Shown: positions 1 to 14,701 of the stretch, in pieces
Layout of the letters: each line of letters begins with the position of its first letter
Position numbering within the stretch: position 1 is the first letter of the stretch
Assembly (NCBI GenBank): GCA_034401135.1
Contig: JAWZSP010000007.1
Span: 3,596,001 to 3,660,000, forward strand
From: Volutella citrinella
Taxonomy: Eukaryota; Ascomycota; Sordariomycetes; Hypocreales; Nectriaceae
Length of the DNA: 64,000 nucleotides
Direction: 5' to 3'
The notes under the pieces: generated by a model
What the model was told of the DNA's origin: nothing
Seen by the model: only the letters and a program-made list of their open reading frames with translations
Databases searched by the model: none
Program-made: the position numbers and the translations under genes

Positions 1-3000
1 AAAAAAAAGAATTAATAACTAAAATATAATAATAACTACTTAAATAATTATTCTATCTTAATATAATATAATATACTCTACTATTATAGAATCTATATTA
101 AGATTATATAATATAATTAGTTTATAAAATAAAAAATCTATTTATAGTAATAAATATAAGAACTACTTTTTATGATTTATATTCTTAAATTCTTAATTTA
201 AAATTATAATACTATTATAAAAATATTTAAAGAATATATAATAAAAAGTACTTTTATAACTAGTTATAAATAGTTAGAATTAGTTAATTGATTAATTTAT
301 TTAAAAATTAAATTCGTTTTTAATAAGTTAGTAATATAGCTAATTATTAAAAAGTTAAAATAAGTTAATATTTATAAAGCTAATTTAAAAAGTATAAAAT
401 AATTAAATAAGTAGTAGTTAATAGTTTATATTATTAATAAAAAATAACAGTTAATAAGTTATAAAGTTATAATAAGTAATAAAGAGCTAGTTAATTATTA
501 TTATAAGAAATATAATTAGTATTTATATTAAAAAATAATAATTATAATTTAATATTTATAAATATAAAAGTAAATAAAAGATATTTTAAATAATATAAAT
601 CTGTTAAATTAAACTATTAAGTTCTTATTTTATTCTACTTTATATAAAGTTATAAATAATACTAATTATAGCTAGGAAAAGTAGAGTTTTACTTATTAAA
701 TAAAAAGACTATTAACTTTTTATAAATAGTATATAAGGCTTAACTAATTAATTAATATAAATTATAAAAAACAGGTCTAGTTTATAACTACTAAAGCAGG
801 TATTAAATTATATAATTAAATTATATATATTGCTTATTATTCTGCTTTTATAATAAGAGTATAAGTTATATATTATAACTAGTTATTTATATAAGTATAA
901 TAATTAAAAATATATTTATAAGCTTAAAAAGGTTGTTTTTTAGCTTTTTATTTTAGTTATTAACTCTATATATTATGAAATAAGAACTCTTTTACTTAAT
1001 AGTCTAATATACTCTTTTAGATTAAGCTTAATAATATTTAAATAGCTTTAACCTAGTTTTTAAATAAATAGATATATTTCTTTTTACTTAAAGCCTCAGT
1101 ACTTTTATTTAAAGCTTATAATTATAATTAAATCCTTATTAATAATATAAATAATTAGCTAGTATATAATACAGGCTTTTAAGAAGAATAAACTTATATA
1201 ATTTATATAATAGCTATTATTACTTACTTTAGCTTATACTTACCTACTTATATTTATATATATAAAAATAGCTTTTTTTTTTTTCTTTTTTTTAACTTTT
1301 TTAAACCTTTTATATATATAGCTTTGCCTAGCTTTACTATATTATATATACTATTGTAGCTAATTATATATTTATAATAAACTTATGTTTTTAATTCTTT
1401 TTTTAATTTTCTTAATATTATACTATATATAGTTTAAAGCTTTATTTTTTTATTTACTTTTCTTTTCTAATATTTAAATAGTAGTTCTTATTATAAAGAA
1501 TTTATTATTAAAAGAAATATATATTTATAAGTATTACTTTTTCTTTTATATTTTATATTTTTGATTTTATATTTAACCCTTTTTAATATAACTAATTATA
1601 AGTATACTTATATTATTTATAAAAAAAAAGTTAAAAAGAAAGCTATTAAAGCTTATATATAAGCTAAGACTGTTTATATTATTAAGGCTATTAAAAAGTA
1701 AGCTAAGAAGTAAATTAAGCTTTTTATTTTTATATTTTAAGCTTTATTAACTATTTTAATACTACTTATACTTATAAAGTGCTTTATTTAAACTATTTTT
1801 AGTCCACTTTTTTAAATAAGTTTTTTAAAGTCTATTAAGACTTAATCAACCTTTTTAATTTATATTATAAATATTATATTATAAGCGGTTTATATTAATT
1901 TATATAAACAGCTTTAAATCTTAGTTTTAACTTTTATTTATTAATTTAAAGCTTTATAACCTTAATATTATATTACTTATAACTCTTTTCTTTTTTAACT
2001 TTTATTAAGTATACTTTATTATACTTAAGAAAAAAAAAGCCTCCTTAGCTTTACTTCTACTTTAACCTTACTACTAGCCCTAACTTTAATAATTTAAACT
2101 CTAAAAGAAAGGAGAAAGAGGAGATTAATTATAATATTATTTAGATTATTAAGGACTTTAATACTAAAGATATAATTATAAAGCAGCTTATTTATATATT
2201 TTATAATTTATTAATTAACTTCACTTTTTTAAAAAAAAGTCTTATTATTATATTATTATTAAAGTTATTTTAACTAAGTATTTAAAGAATACTTTTTTTT
2301 TTACTAAAGAAATTTATTTATATTAAGCAAAAAGTTTATTTTACTTTTTTAAATTATAATTAAGTAATTTATACTTTTATATATAATTTTTATATTATTT
2401 AGTATTTAGTACTTTATAAGGCTTAGATATCTTATACTTTTTAATATTATAATAGCTTTCTGTTTAATTAAGCTTAAATTTCTATATATAACTCTTATAT
2501 TTATATTATTATATTTTTAATAGCTATCTTACTATTTTAATTTATATATATATATACTAAGAAAGTAATTAAGCTAGCTATATTATTAATTTTTTTAAAA
2601 TTTTAAAAATATATATTCTTAAACTAGCTTATTTTTATAATTTTTAATAAATTCTTAGATATTAATAAGCCTTAATTAAATTTAGCTCTTAATAAGTTTG
2701 CTATTTTCTAAGACTTAAGTTAGCTTATTAATAACTAACTTAAAGCTTTTTTTATAAAAAATATAGATTTTTTTTTAAATATACTATCTAAGCTAATAGT
2801 TATATATATTTATATATATTAACTTAATTCTTAACTTTAAGATTAAATACTTAAATAAGAAGATAGTTTAAGTATTATTATAAATAAGCTATAAGGTATT
2901 ATTTTTAAACTTTAAACCTAGCTTATTAAGTAGCTTCTATTAAAATAGCCCTTTTTTTATTATTTATAAGATTATAAATAGCTTTACTTTTATAATAAAT

Positions 3001-3489
3001 ATAGTTATAATATCTTATTTATTTATATACTACTTAATAAAGCCCTTAAATAGCTTGATTATATAAGATTAAGAGCTCTTTTTATTTAATAAGTTATTAA
3101 TAAAAAATATATTATTATATATTATATAGCCTTTTCTTTATTAATTTATAAACTAAAATAATATATTTATATAAATAATATAAAACTTAGTTTATATTTT
3201 TAATATATTCTTTTCTAGAGTTTATTATAAATTATATTAACTAAGATATAATAAAAGCTATATTTAGTATAATAATTATAACTATATATAAAAGAGACTT
3301 AATTACTTATTAATATTAATTTATTATTTTTTAATAATAGTTCTTAAATATAAAAAAAGCTTTATTTTTAATATTAAAAATACTCTTTTTATTATTATAA
3401 TTTATTATTTATAAATCTTTTTTAAATATATAGATTAATATATTTAAATTAAAAATTAGCTTTAGTTTTTAATAATCTCTATTTTAAAG

Positions 3490-3603
3490 AACTATTATAA
3501 CTTACTTTTATTTATAAATTTATATTTATCTTTTAGTATTTTTATTAACTATTATAACTTACTTTTATTTATAAATTTATATTTATCTTTTAGTATTTTT
3601 ATT
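3490..3603. repeat. Perfect 57-bp tandem duplication inside the A/T block
   Basis: Two adjacent 57-bp copies (3490-3546 and 3547-3603) read identically by eye, and a short third partial copy (AACTATTA) follows. Because the surrounding sequence is heavily decayed, identical copies suggest that the duplication happened after the decay. Confidence 0.8.
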
Positions 3604-6600
3604 AACTATTATATAATATACTTATATTATTTAATATAAGCTAAAATAATAATATTAATATAAAAAAAGATAAGTACTCTCTTTTTTATATAATAATATA
3701 GTTTATAAAAGATAAGTTTAAATCTTATAGTTTTAAAAGTATTATTAAGTTCTATTTATTATAAAAATAGTATAGTTTTAAGTCTATATAATACTTTTTT
3801 AAAAATATAATACTTAACTCTTTATTACCTTTTTTATATTTAAAAAATATCTATATAAATATATTATTAAGTAGTTTTATATTAATAAGTATACTTATTA
3901 TATTATATTATAAGTTATCTATATTAACCTTGATTATAATTATTAATAAGGTTTAAAATAACTTTTTAATAAGTATTATTATATAGTTTTTTTTATAACT
4001 AACTTTTACTATTAATCTTTTTTAAGTATAAAATATACTTTATATTTTTATAAATAGCTATATTTATTAAACTTATATTTATAAACTTTTATATAGTCTA
4101 GTATTTATATAATACTAATTTAAAAATTATACTTTTTTATCTTAATTTAAAAAAAAAAATTTATAACTTTTTAAGTAATTAAGCTTTTTTATTAAAATTT
4201 AGCCTTAAATTTATATTTTTTAAAGCCTTATTTATTCTAAAAGCAGGTTCTTTTAGTAAAATTTAGCTTTATTAATTAAGAGATTTATTTTAAGTTTTTA
4301 AGTTTTAAATTTTAATTTTAACTTTCTATATTTTAATTAGTAATATATAGCTTTAATAAAAAGGCGTTTTTTTTAATACTTGTTACTAAAATCCTTATAT
4401 AAAATACTTAGTTAAAAAGAAATAGATCTTTTTAATATTAACTTTTTTTAATTAATTTTTAATTACTTAGTTTAATTAAGTAAGCTAAAATATTTATTTT
4501 AAAGCTTTTAAGTAATAGTAAAAGTAGTTTAAATTAAACCTAAATATATTCTAATTAATTAACTATTAATTTTAAGCTTTTATACTTTTTTTAAAGATTT
4601 AGCTTATTATTAAGTTATTTAAGGCTTAATTTTTAAATTTAAATTTTATTTTTTCTTTACTTAGAGTTCCTTATTTAATTAACTTATATAATTTATAAAA
4701 GATTTTATAAAAAGTTTTTAAAAAAAAGTTAACTTATTAAATCTTGAATTTATACTATATCTAGATAATATACTTTTTTTTATTAAAAATAATATCTTAA
4801 GTTATATATATTTTATTAATTATTTAATTATAAATTTAAAAATTATTTTAAAAATTATATTTAATTAAATATTTAATTTATATTTTTAAAATTATTTTTT
4901 ATTATAAATAATTTTACTTTTTTTTATATTTAATAATTATTATTAATTCTTTCTAATTATTAATTTTTAAATATTAAATATATAATTTATTATTATTTAA
5001 AATACTTATAACTTAAAAAAAGAACCTTTAATATAATAGTTTTTACTTAAGTTATTTTTTTAATATATAATTTAAAAAGTAAATAACTATTTTAATTATT
5101 TTAAGCTATAAGTTTAAAAATAAATTATTATTAATAATAAAAAGTCTTACTTTTTTTTTTACTATTTTTTAAAAATATTTACTAAAACTGTTTTATTATT
5201 ATATATAAAGTATACTCTTTTTTATTTATATACTTTTTTATTATAGCTATTTATAAATTAGATTATTATTATATAACTTATTATTTATTTTAATAATTTT
5301 AATTTTAATTTTATATTAGTATTTTAAAAACTATATAAAATATTTTAATATTTTAAGTAAGCTTTTTTATATTTTACTAAAAAAGTATTAAGTTTAATAA
5401 AAGTTTATTTTATAATTTATTATAATTATATATAAGTATAAATTATTAATTTTAATAAATTATAAATAAAAGTTTATTAAGATTTTTATTTCTAGCTTTA
5501 AGTTATAAATTCTTAATTTATAGCTTTCTTATTTTTTTATATTTTTTTATTTGTAAATATTATATTAAATTATTATTAACTTTTAAATCTATACTTTAAA
5601 TATATAATTAATAAAGTATTTAAGTAATCTAAGTCTTAGATATTTAAATTAATAGTACTATATAATAACTTTAGCTTTATATAAAAAAAAGCTAATAAAG
5701 AAGTCTAGATATCGCTTTATTATTATAAATATACTTTTTTTTTAAAAAAGGTTTATTTTTTAAAAAATACTAATTATATACTATTTATAATTAATAAAGT
5801 CTTTTTTATTAATATATTTAATAATATTATTATTTAGGCTTTAGTTTTATTAATAGCCTACTTATTATTATTAATATAATAATCTAAAATTAATACTAAT
5901 TTATAAGTAATAATTTATATATTTTTAAATAAAGATTTATAATTTACTTTTAATATTTTTAATTTAAAGCTTAACTTAACTATATTTAAATATAAATAGT
6001 CTAGTTAATTTTATAAATATAAACTTATTTAATAAAATATCTTTTAAATCTTAAAATTTATATATATTATTTAAAAAATATAAAGCTATTTTTAAATCTA
6101 AAATATATAAATTCTAAAATAAATATTTATTATTTTTAATAAAGAAACTATTATTATATAATATATAATATATAAAAATATATAAGTTAAGTTATATAGT
6201 TTTATAAAAAAAGAAATAATAATAGAATTCTATAATAAAAAATAATTAAAACTTACTTAATATTTTAATAAGCTTCTTTTATAATATTATATATTATAAT
6301 ACTCTTTAAAATCTATATATTAGTAATAATATTACTTTACTTTTTATACCTAGCTCTGCTAGCTTTTATTAATTAGCTAAGTAGTACTTTATAATTAAAG
6401 TAAAGGTTAATATTAAATATTATAATAAAAAGTAATTACTTTTTAAAAAATATAATTTTATTAAATTAATTATTAATTTAGATTTTTTTATTTTTATATT
6501 ATTTTTTTTATATTTTTATATAAAAAATTAAATTTTTTTATTTTAATTTAAATAGTTTTTAAAACTATTATAATATTTTTTAATAATCTTAATATATAAG

Positions 6601-9600
6601 AATATATTTTTATAAAATATTATTTATTATAATATAATATTTAGATTTTTATAAATATATTTATATAATATATATTATTTATATTTTTAATTAATTTTTA
6701 TTTTATTAAATACTTAAAAAACTCTTAGCTTATAAATAAGTATTTAATAAAAATCTTAAGTATTTTAATTTTTAATTATTAAGTATTATATTATTATATA
6801 ACTTAATTAATAGTTTTATATTTTTAAAGTTTATTAAAAAAACTTTTTTTAATAAAAAATAATAAAAGCTTTTTAATAAACTTTTTATTTTTTATTATTT
6901 TTTTTAAATATATAATAAATCTTATTAAAAAGTATTTATTTATTTTAATATTTTTTTTAATTTTACTTTTTATTAATATTAAAAAGTATATTAAATTTTT
7001 TATTTAAAGCTTTTTTTACGTTTTTAAATTATAATTTTAATTTTTTAATTTTAATTACTTTTTTAAAAAAAATAATATAAAAAAAATATTATTAATTTTA
7101 TTAAAAGATTATTATTATTAAAATATATAATTAAAAAAAATAAAATTATTCAATATATTTCTAATTTATAAATTAAATATATTATATATACTATTAATTT
7201 AGTTATCTTATTATATATTAAAAAGAGTATCTAAGTATAAGTATTATAAAAAGTTATTAAAATAGACTAATTATTTAAATAAATTAAAATTAAAATAATA
7301 TTTTTTATTATATAAAATATAGAGTTTATATATATATTATTAATAATAATTAAAAACTAATAATAATTTAATATAACTAAAAGTTAAATTACTTATTATT
7401 AAAAAAAGTTATTAAATTAAAAGAATTAATTAAAAATAGCTATATTAATAGCTATAAGAGTTAGTATTATTAATCTAAAACTTAAAAAAAAAAGAAAATA
7501 ATACTTATTATAAAAAATAATTCTAATCTTTAGAACTAAAGTTTAAATAATAATAAAAAACTAAAAGCTTATTAATTAAAGATCTATTAATTAATAAATT
7601 AAATAATAGTATATATATAACTAATTATAAAAAAGAATTAATTAATAAATTAAAAAGCTTTTTTAAAAACTTTTTAAAAATATAAATAAATTAAAAAGAG
7701 GTTTATATATTAATATAAAAATAAATAAAAATACTATTAATTAATAATTAGTACTAAATAAAGCTAGTATTAAAAAGCTACTTACTTAACTTAAAAAATA
7801 AAACCTTTTTAAATAAAACCTTTAATTAAATATATAAATAAGACTGAATAAAATAAAAGAATTAATACTATTTATTAGCTTAGTATTTATAGTTTAAAAA
7901 ATAGTTAGTAATTATAAGAAAAGATATATAGTTATTAATTTATTTACTTTAAATAATATTACTATATTTAATATATATTTAATACTATTATAAAAAGATA
8001 TATTATAATTATTTTAAAAAAACATAGTATATTATTATTAATATAAAAAGCTTATTATATTATTTTTAATATAATAAAAATATTAAGACTATTTTATTAT
8101 TATTAATTACTAAAGACTTAAAAAATTAAATATAGTATTAATAAGTTTTAAGAACTTATTAATATATATAAAAAAGTATATAAACTTATTACTATAAGAA
8201 TTTAAATACTATTTTTTTTAATAATATTATTATTATTTTTAAAAATTTAAAATAAATATTTATAATATAGTTAAAAAAATCCTAAGATTATTAAAAAAAA
8301 AATTATTTTATTACTTAACAAGTTATTTTTTAGATATCTATTTATTAAGCTATTTAATTTCTTAATTAATATAAATAAAAAATTTAATTTATAAGAATAG
8401 ATTTAAAATATTTAAAATTAAACTTTTTTTTTAATTTTAAAAATACTTAAATAATATATTAATATAGCTAAGTAAATTTAATACTTAGTACTATTTTTTA
8501 TAAAATAGCTAAAGCTATTATAAAAATAAAAAAATAAATTATTTATTAAAAAATAAATAAATATTAAGATAGAAAGTAGTTAAATATAAAAGAGATATAT
8601 TTAGTATATTATATAAAAACTTATAAAAAAAGAACTCTTAGTATTTAAAAATATAAAAAAGCCTTTATTATAAACTCTATTTTATATTATTTTAACTTAA
8701 ATTAAGAGCTATTTTTATAAATTTATATTTTTAAAAAATAAAATATTAATATTATAATATATTATTTTAAAAAAGATATTTAATAAAAAAAGAAATTATA
8801 TATCTTATTTATTTAAGTTAATTTAATTATATACTTAAATTAGTTATTAAAGCTAAATAAGAAAAAGTATTAGCTAATTAAAATAAAATAACTAAGCTAA
8901 TATAAGTCTATTAAAAGCTAAGAATTCAACTATACTTTATAAAAAGAAAGAGTATATGTATATTGTTAAATAATATAAGAGTATATACTTTAATTAACTA
9001 AAAATCAGCTTTTAATTAATATTTTAAAAAAATATAAAACTTATTATTATATTTTAATACTTAAGCTAATACTTACTAAAAGGATATTATATCTAAGAGA
9101 TTTATAATATAATACTTAATATATTATTATACTTATTAATTTACTTTTTAAAAAGCTTTATTAATAAGAAAAAAGAACTTAATTTTTTATATATAAATTT
9201 TTTTTTATTATTTACTACTTTATTAAAATTAAAATAAAAATAGCTTTTTTTAAAACTATTTATAAAAACTATATTAAATATCTTAAGTAGTTTAGTATTA
9301 TTAACTTATTAAAAAACTAAAATTAATAACTTAACTTAATATTTATTTAAATTAATAAGCTATTTTATTTTTAAAAAGTAGATAAGTATAATTAGCTATA
9401 CTTACTTAACTTTATAACTTTAAATATTATTAAAAACTTATATTAATAATATATATATTTAAATAAAATAAAAATCTTTTATAATATATATTTTATATAT
9501 AGTATTAATAAATTAATTTAGCTAATTAATAAAACTATTAAAAATTATAAAACTTATAATTAAAATTAATATAATTATTAAAAGCTATTAAAAAAACTTA

Positions 9601-11649
9601 TTTTAATTTAATTAGTTCTTATACTTTTTTATATTATTATAATAGATTTTATATTTAAATTATTAATAGTTAATACTATAAGTTTTTAAGTTTATTAAAA
9701 AAAAGTTATTTTAATATAATTCTAATAATAATATATAAGTTTATTAAACTAGTTATATTTATTTTAAGAAATATAAAATAAATTATTAAATAATAAAATA
9801 AAGTGTTAATATAAAAGTTTTTATTTTATACCTAAAGTATATTAAAAACTATTATATTAAATAAAAATTAAAAGTTTATTTTTAATTTTTAAAAAAAGAT
9901 ATAAATAAAATATAAAAACTAATTATTATACTTAATAATATAATATTTATAAACTAATAGTTAATTTAAATAAATAAATTAAATTATAAAATTAAATCTT
10001 TAATACTATATTATAAACTATCTTAATAAAAATTAAATTAAAATATTAATCTTATTAATATTTATTTTATAGTAAAATATATTCTTTATTAATTAAAATA
10101 ACTTTGATAAAATTATTAATAAATTATTAAATAGATTTAGGATTTTTAGTTTTTAATAATAATACCTTATTAAGTTAAAAAAAAAACTAAAAAAGGAGGC
10201 CTAGCTTAATATTATTTAAGTATAAGTAGTTATAAAAGTATAATATAATTTAAAATATTAATTTATAGAATTTAAGTTTAATAACTAAGTATAATTAAAA
10301 CTTTTTAAATATAATTATTGTATTATAAATAGTTTATTAAATAAGTTAAGAAAATACTAAATAAAGCTATATAAAATATTAAAAAGAATAAGGTATTTAA
10401 TATATTAATTTAAAATAATTAATAATCTAAATATTTATTTTATTATCTTTATAATATACTTAAAACTTATTAAAAAACTAAGTAATTAACTTAGCTTAAT
10501 ATTAATAAATAATAACTAGTTTAATAAGTAAAAAAATAAAACTTAAAAATAAGATATTAATTAACTTATTAATATATATATTAAAAGTAATAAAAAATTA
10601 GTCTATATAAAGTATTTAATTATATAAAAAGGCTAAATTAAATAATTATAATTTTTAATTATATAAATCTATTATTAATATAAGAAAGAAAATTAAAAAA
10701 TATTATTAATAAAAAATAGTAAAAGTATTATTTTACTAAATAAAAATAAAAAGTCTTATTTAAATACTTAAAGCTTTAATAATAATAAGACTAAATAATA
10801 TTATTATAGTTAATTATATAATAAGTTATTTAAATAAAACTAAATAAAAACTAGTTATAATTATAAAAAACCTTAAATAGGTAAAAAAAAATAAAAAATT
10901 AATTAAATAATTATATAATAATACTTAAATAGAATTATTAAAATAATAAGTTTTTAAAAAAAATCTCTTAAAATATAAATAAAGCTTAATTAAGAAATTT
11001 CTTAATAAATCCTTAATAATATTAATAATAAAAATTTTTTAATATAATATTATATTTATTTAAATTTATTAATAATTATAAAATAATTAAAAAATCTTTT
11101 ATAAAAAATATAATAATAATATATTATTATTATTTAAATATTATAATATATAAGAAAAATTAAAAATTATTATTATTATAATATACTTTAATTAATATAT
11201 AAAAATTTTTAATAATATATAATAATTAATTTATTTATTAAAAATTTATTTTAATAATTATTAAAATTATATATTTAATAATATTATTTATTTTATTTAA
11301 ATTTTTTATTTTTTATTAAATAATAAAATTATTATAAATAATATTTTTTTTATATTAATAAAAAAAATTTATTATTAAGATTTTTTTAAAATTTATAAAT
11401 ATATATAATAATAAAAGTTTTTTTTAAAAATCTTTATTTTATTAATATATATAATTTAAAAAAATTATTAAAAAAAATTTATTTTAATTTTTAATTAATA
11501 ATTTAAAAAGATTTTAATAATTAATTATATAAATTTTTTAAAAAGTTTTAAAAAAAAAATTTTATAAAAAAAAATATTAAATTATATTTTTTTATATTTA
11601 TATATATTTTTTATTTTTTTTATATTTTTATTTATAATAAAAATCTTAT

Positions 11650-11812
11650 TATTAATATAATTTAATATATTATATTATTAATATAATTTAATTTAATATA
11701 TTATATTATTAATATAATTTAATTTAATATATTATATTATTAATATAATTTAATTTAATATATTATATTATTAATATAATTTAATTTAATATATTATATT
11801 ATTAATATTATA
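11650..11812. repeat. 31-bp A/T minisatellite, about five copies
   Basis: A 31-bp unit composed only of A and T repeats head to tail about five times. The first copy is about 5 bp shorter (lacking one TTAAT). The copies look identical apart from the first and last. Confidence 0.8.
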
Positions 11813-12481
11813 AAATAAATAAAAATAAAAATAAAAATTATTTTTATTATAATATAAAATAATAAAATAATAAATAAATTATAAATAATTATAATTTATT
11901 TAAAATAAAAATTTAAATATATTATTTAAATTATAATATTATATTATAAAAAATTATATAAATAATATAAAAATAATAAAATAATAAATATAAAATAATT
12001 TATTAAATATTTAAAAATAAAATATAAAAAATATATAAAAAATATATAAAAAATTTAAATTAAAATAATATAAAAAAATAAAAATAAATATTAAAAAGAT
12101 TTTTAATAATATAATTAAATATTAAAAAAAAATTTATAATTAAAATAATAAATTTAATAAAAATAAAAATTATTATATAAAAATATATTTTTATTATAAT
12201 ATATAAATAATAAATAAAGATATTTATTATAATAATATAATAATAAATTATATATTATTTTATATATTTTTAAATTTATAAAATATATATTTTTTTTATA
12301 TTAAATAAAATTTATATTTTAATAAAAATTTTTAATTTTTTTATTTATTTATATTAATATTTTATATATATTTTATATTTATATATTATATTAAATATTA
12401 TATTTTTAATAATATTATAATAAATATTTTATAATTAATATAAAAATATATATATTTAAAATTTTATTTATATATTATTTA

Positions 12482-12566
12482 TTTTATAAAAATTTTAATT
12501 ATTATAATTATATAATTTTTATTATTAATTTTATAAAAATTTTAATTATTATAATTATATAATTTT
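12482..12566. repeat. Short direct repeat, two copies of about 38 bp
   Basis: Two nearly identical A/T stretches beginning TTTTATAAAAATTTTAATTA lie about 8 bp apart (roughly 12482-12519 and 12528-12566). They look like a local duplication in the nearly pure A/T part of the block. Confidence 0.6.
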
Positions 12567-12763
12567 ATATTATATAATATTTTAAATAATTTTATTTATT
12601 TATTTATTTATTTTATTTATTTATTTATTTATTATATTATATTTTTTTAATTAATATTAATATTAATAAATTTTTATTATTATTATTATTTTTATTTTTT
12701 ATATATTTATAATTATATTATTATATTTATTTAATTATATAAAAATAATAAATTTCTATTATT

Positions 12764-12998
12764 ATAATATAATATATAATATATAATATATAATATATAA
12801 TATATAATATATAATATATAATATATAATATATAATATATAATATATAATATATAATATATAATATATAATATATAATATATAATATATAATATATAATA
12901 TATAATATATAATATATAATATATAATATATAATATATAATATATAATATATAATATATAATATATAATATATAATATATAATATATAATATATAATA
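12764..12998. repeat. (ATATAAT)n 7-bp microsatellite, about 33 copies
   Basis: An uninterrupted run of the 7-mer ATATAAT covers roughly 235 bp. It ends in a short run of a 6-mer (TAATAT) up to about 13,017. The run looks perfect, so it is probably length-variable between strains. Confidence 0.9.
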
Positions 12999-14335
12999 TT
13001 AATATTAATATTAATATATTAATAAATTAATAAATTATAATTATTTTTTTATTTTTTATTATTTAATTTTATTATATATTTAAAAAATTTTTTATTATAA
13101 TAAATATATTTTATAAATTTATATATATAATAATTATAAATATTTTTATATTATAAATTATAATATTTTTTTTTTAAATATTTTATTAATTTATATATTT
13201 TTATTAATATAATATTTATATTATATTTATTTATTATTTTATTATTAAATTTTATTAATTTATTATTTTTAATATTTTTAATATATTTATTATTATTATT
13301 ATATTATTTTTATTTTTTATTAAATAATATTTTTTATTTTTTATTTTTAAAAACTTTTTTATATATATTATTTTTTATATATTTATATATTATTAATTTA
13401 TATTAATTATTATAATTAAATTTTTTTAAAAAAAATATATATAAAAATATTTTTTTTTATAATTTATTAAATAAATATATAATTAATTAATAAAAATTAT
13501 AAAAATTATAAAAATTTATTATTTAAAATTATTATAATTATAATTATATATTAATTATTATTATTTAAAAATAATAATATAATAAATATATAAATATATA
13601 AATAAAAATTATTTATATATTTTATATTATATATAAATAATACTATTAAAATATAATATATAAAATTATTATTATAAAATTTTATATTTATTAATTATAT
13701 TAATTATTATTATTAATATATATTATTATTATTAAATTAATTTATTTATATTATTATAATTTAATTATTAAAATTTTTAATAAATAATATAATTATATTA
13801 TTTATATATTATTAATATATTTTAATTTTATAATAAATATTATAATAAATAATATATATATATAATATTAATAATTAATTTATAAATTAATTAAAATTAC
13901 TTTTTTTATTAATTAATAAAAAAAATTATATAATATATTATAATTTTATATATAATATATAAATAATTATAAAAATTATAATTATAAATTAATATTATTT
14001 TTTATTAATTATAAAATATTTATAATAATTATAATATAAAATATATAAATATTATATATAAAATAATTATAAAATAATATAAAAAATTAAATTTTTTTTA
14101 TATTTTTTATTTAAATTAAAAAATTAAATTTTTATAAATTTAATAATAAATAAAATATAATAATATATATTAATATTATTTTTATATTTTTATATATTAT
14201 AATTTTTAATATTATATATTTATTATCTTTTATATAAAAAAATATTTTTATTTTATTATATAAACTTTTTTAATTAATAATAATATTATAATTAATTTAA
14301 TTTTTTATATATATTTAATATAAACTAACTTTTTT

Positions 14336-14701
14336 AAAACTACTATATAATAAACACCTTACTAATATAAGTATTAAGCCTGTTAAAGAGCTATTAAGTA
14401 TAACAGCCGTCTTAGCTTCATGTTTCAATCTCTATAGGAGATCGATCTTTCCGACCGTCGAGGGCTTGGGACCTGCCATCGGCGAGCATTTGTCGTTCCT
14501 CTCAGTGCCTAAGATGTGGGCCAGCTATCAACGAACATGATTTCAGTGCTGGCGGTGCATGGAACGTCCTCCCGCAGGGGATCAGATGATCAAGCACCCA
14601 GCGACAAGTCGACTGGGTGTCGGAGAGTCCATCGTTTCTGTCTTTAGAACCCAATACTTGACGCATCGCTAACCAACGCTACCTTAATCCCTTCCATCTT
14701 G
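14336..14701. other. Transition from A/T block to ordinary sequence; no gene seen
   Basis: Composition changes from nearly pure A/T to about half G+C between roughly 14,335 and 14,410. The rest is the 3' flank of the leftward gene that ends at 14,702. No gene or RNA is recognisable. Confidence 0.6.

Larger units (their letters stand above)
1..14335. other. A/T-rich, RIP-like isochore without genes
   Basis: The stretch is overwhelmingly A and T and has no open frame of useful length in any of the six frames. From 1 to about 11,000 the scarce C and G sit mostly in CpT and ApG steps (for example in AGCTT), while CpA and TpG are rare and TpA is abundant. In filamentous ascomycetes that pattern is the known footprint of repeat-induced point mutation acting on duplicated transposons. 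I could not recognise any surviving transposon domain, so the element family is unknown. The block runs off the left edge, so its full size cannot be seen. Because the genes to its right are ordinary housekeeping genes, a subtelomeric location seems unlikely; an interstitial or pericentromeric A/T isochore fits better. The last is inference. Confidence 0.85.

Noticed and set aside
2030..10205. AGCCTCCTT near 2,035 and AAGGAGGCCT near 10,195 as a possible inverted pair in the A/T block
   Set aside because: Only about nine bases match and the flanks do not align, so terminal repeats of one element are not supported.
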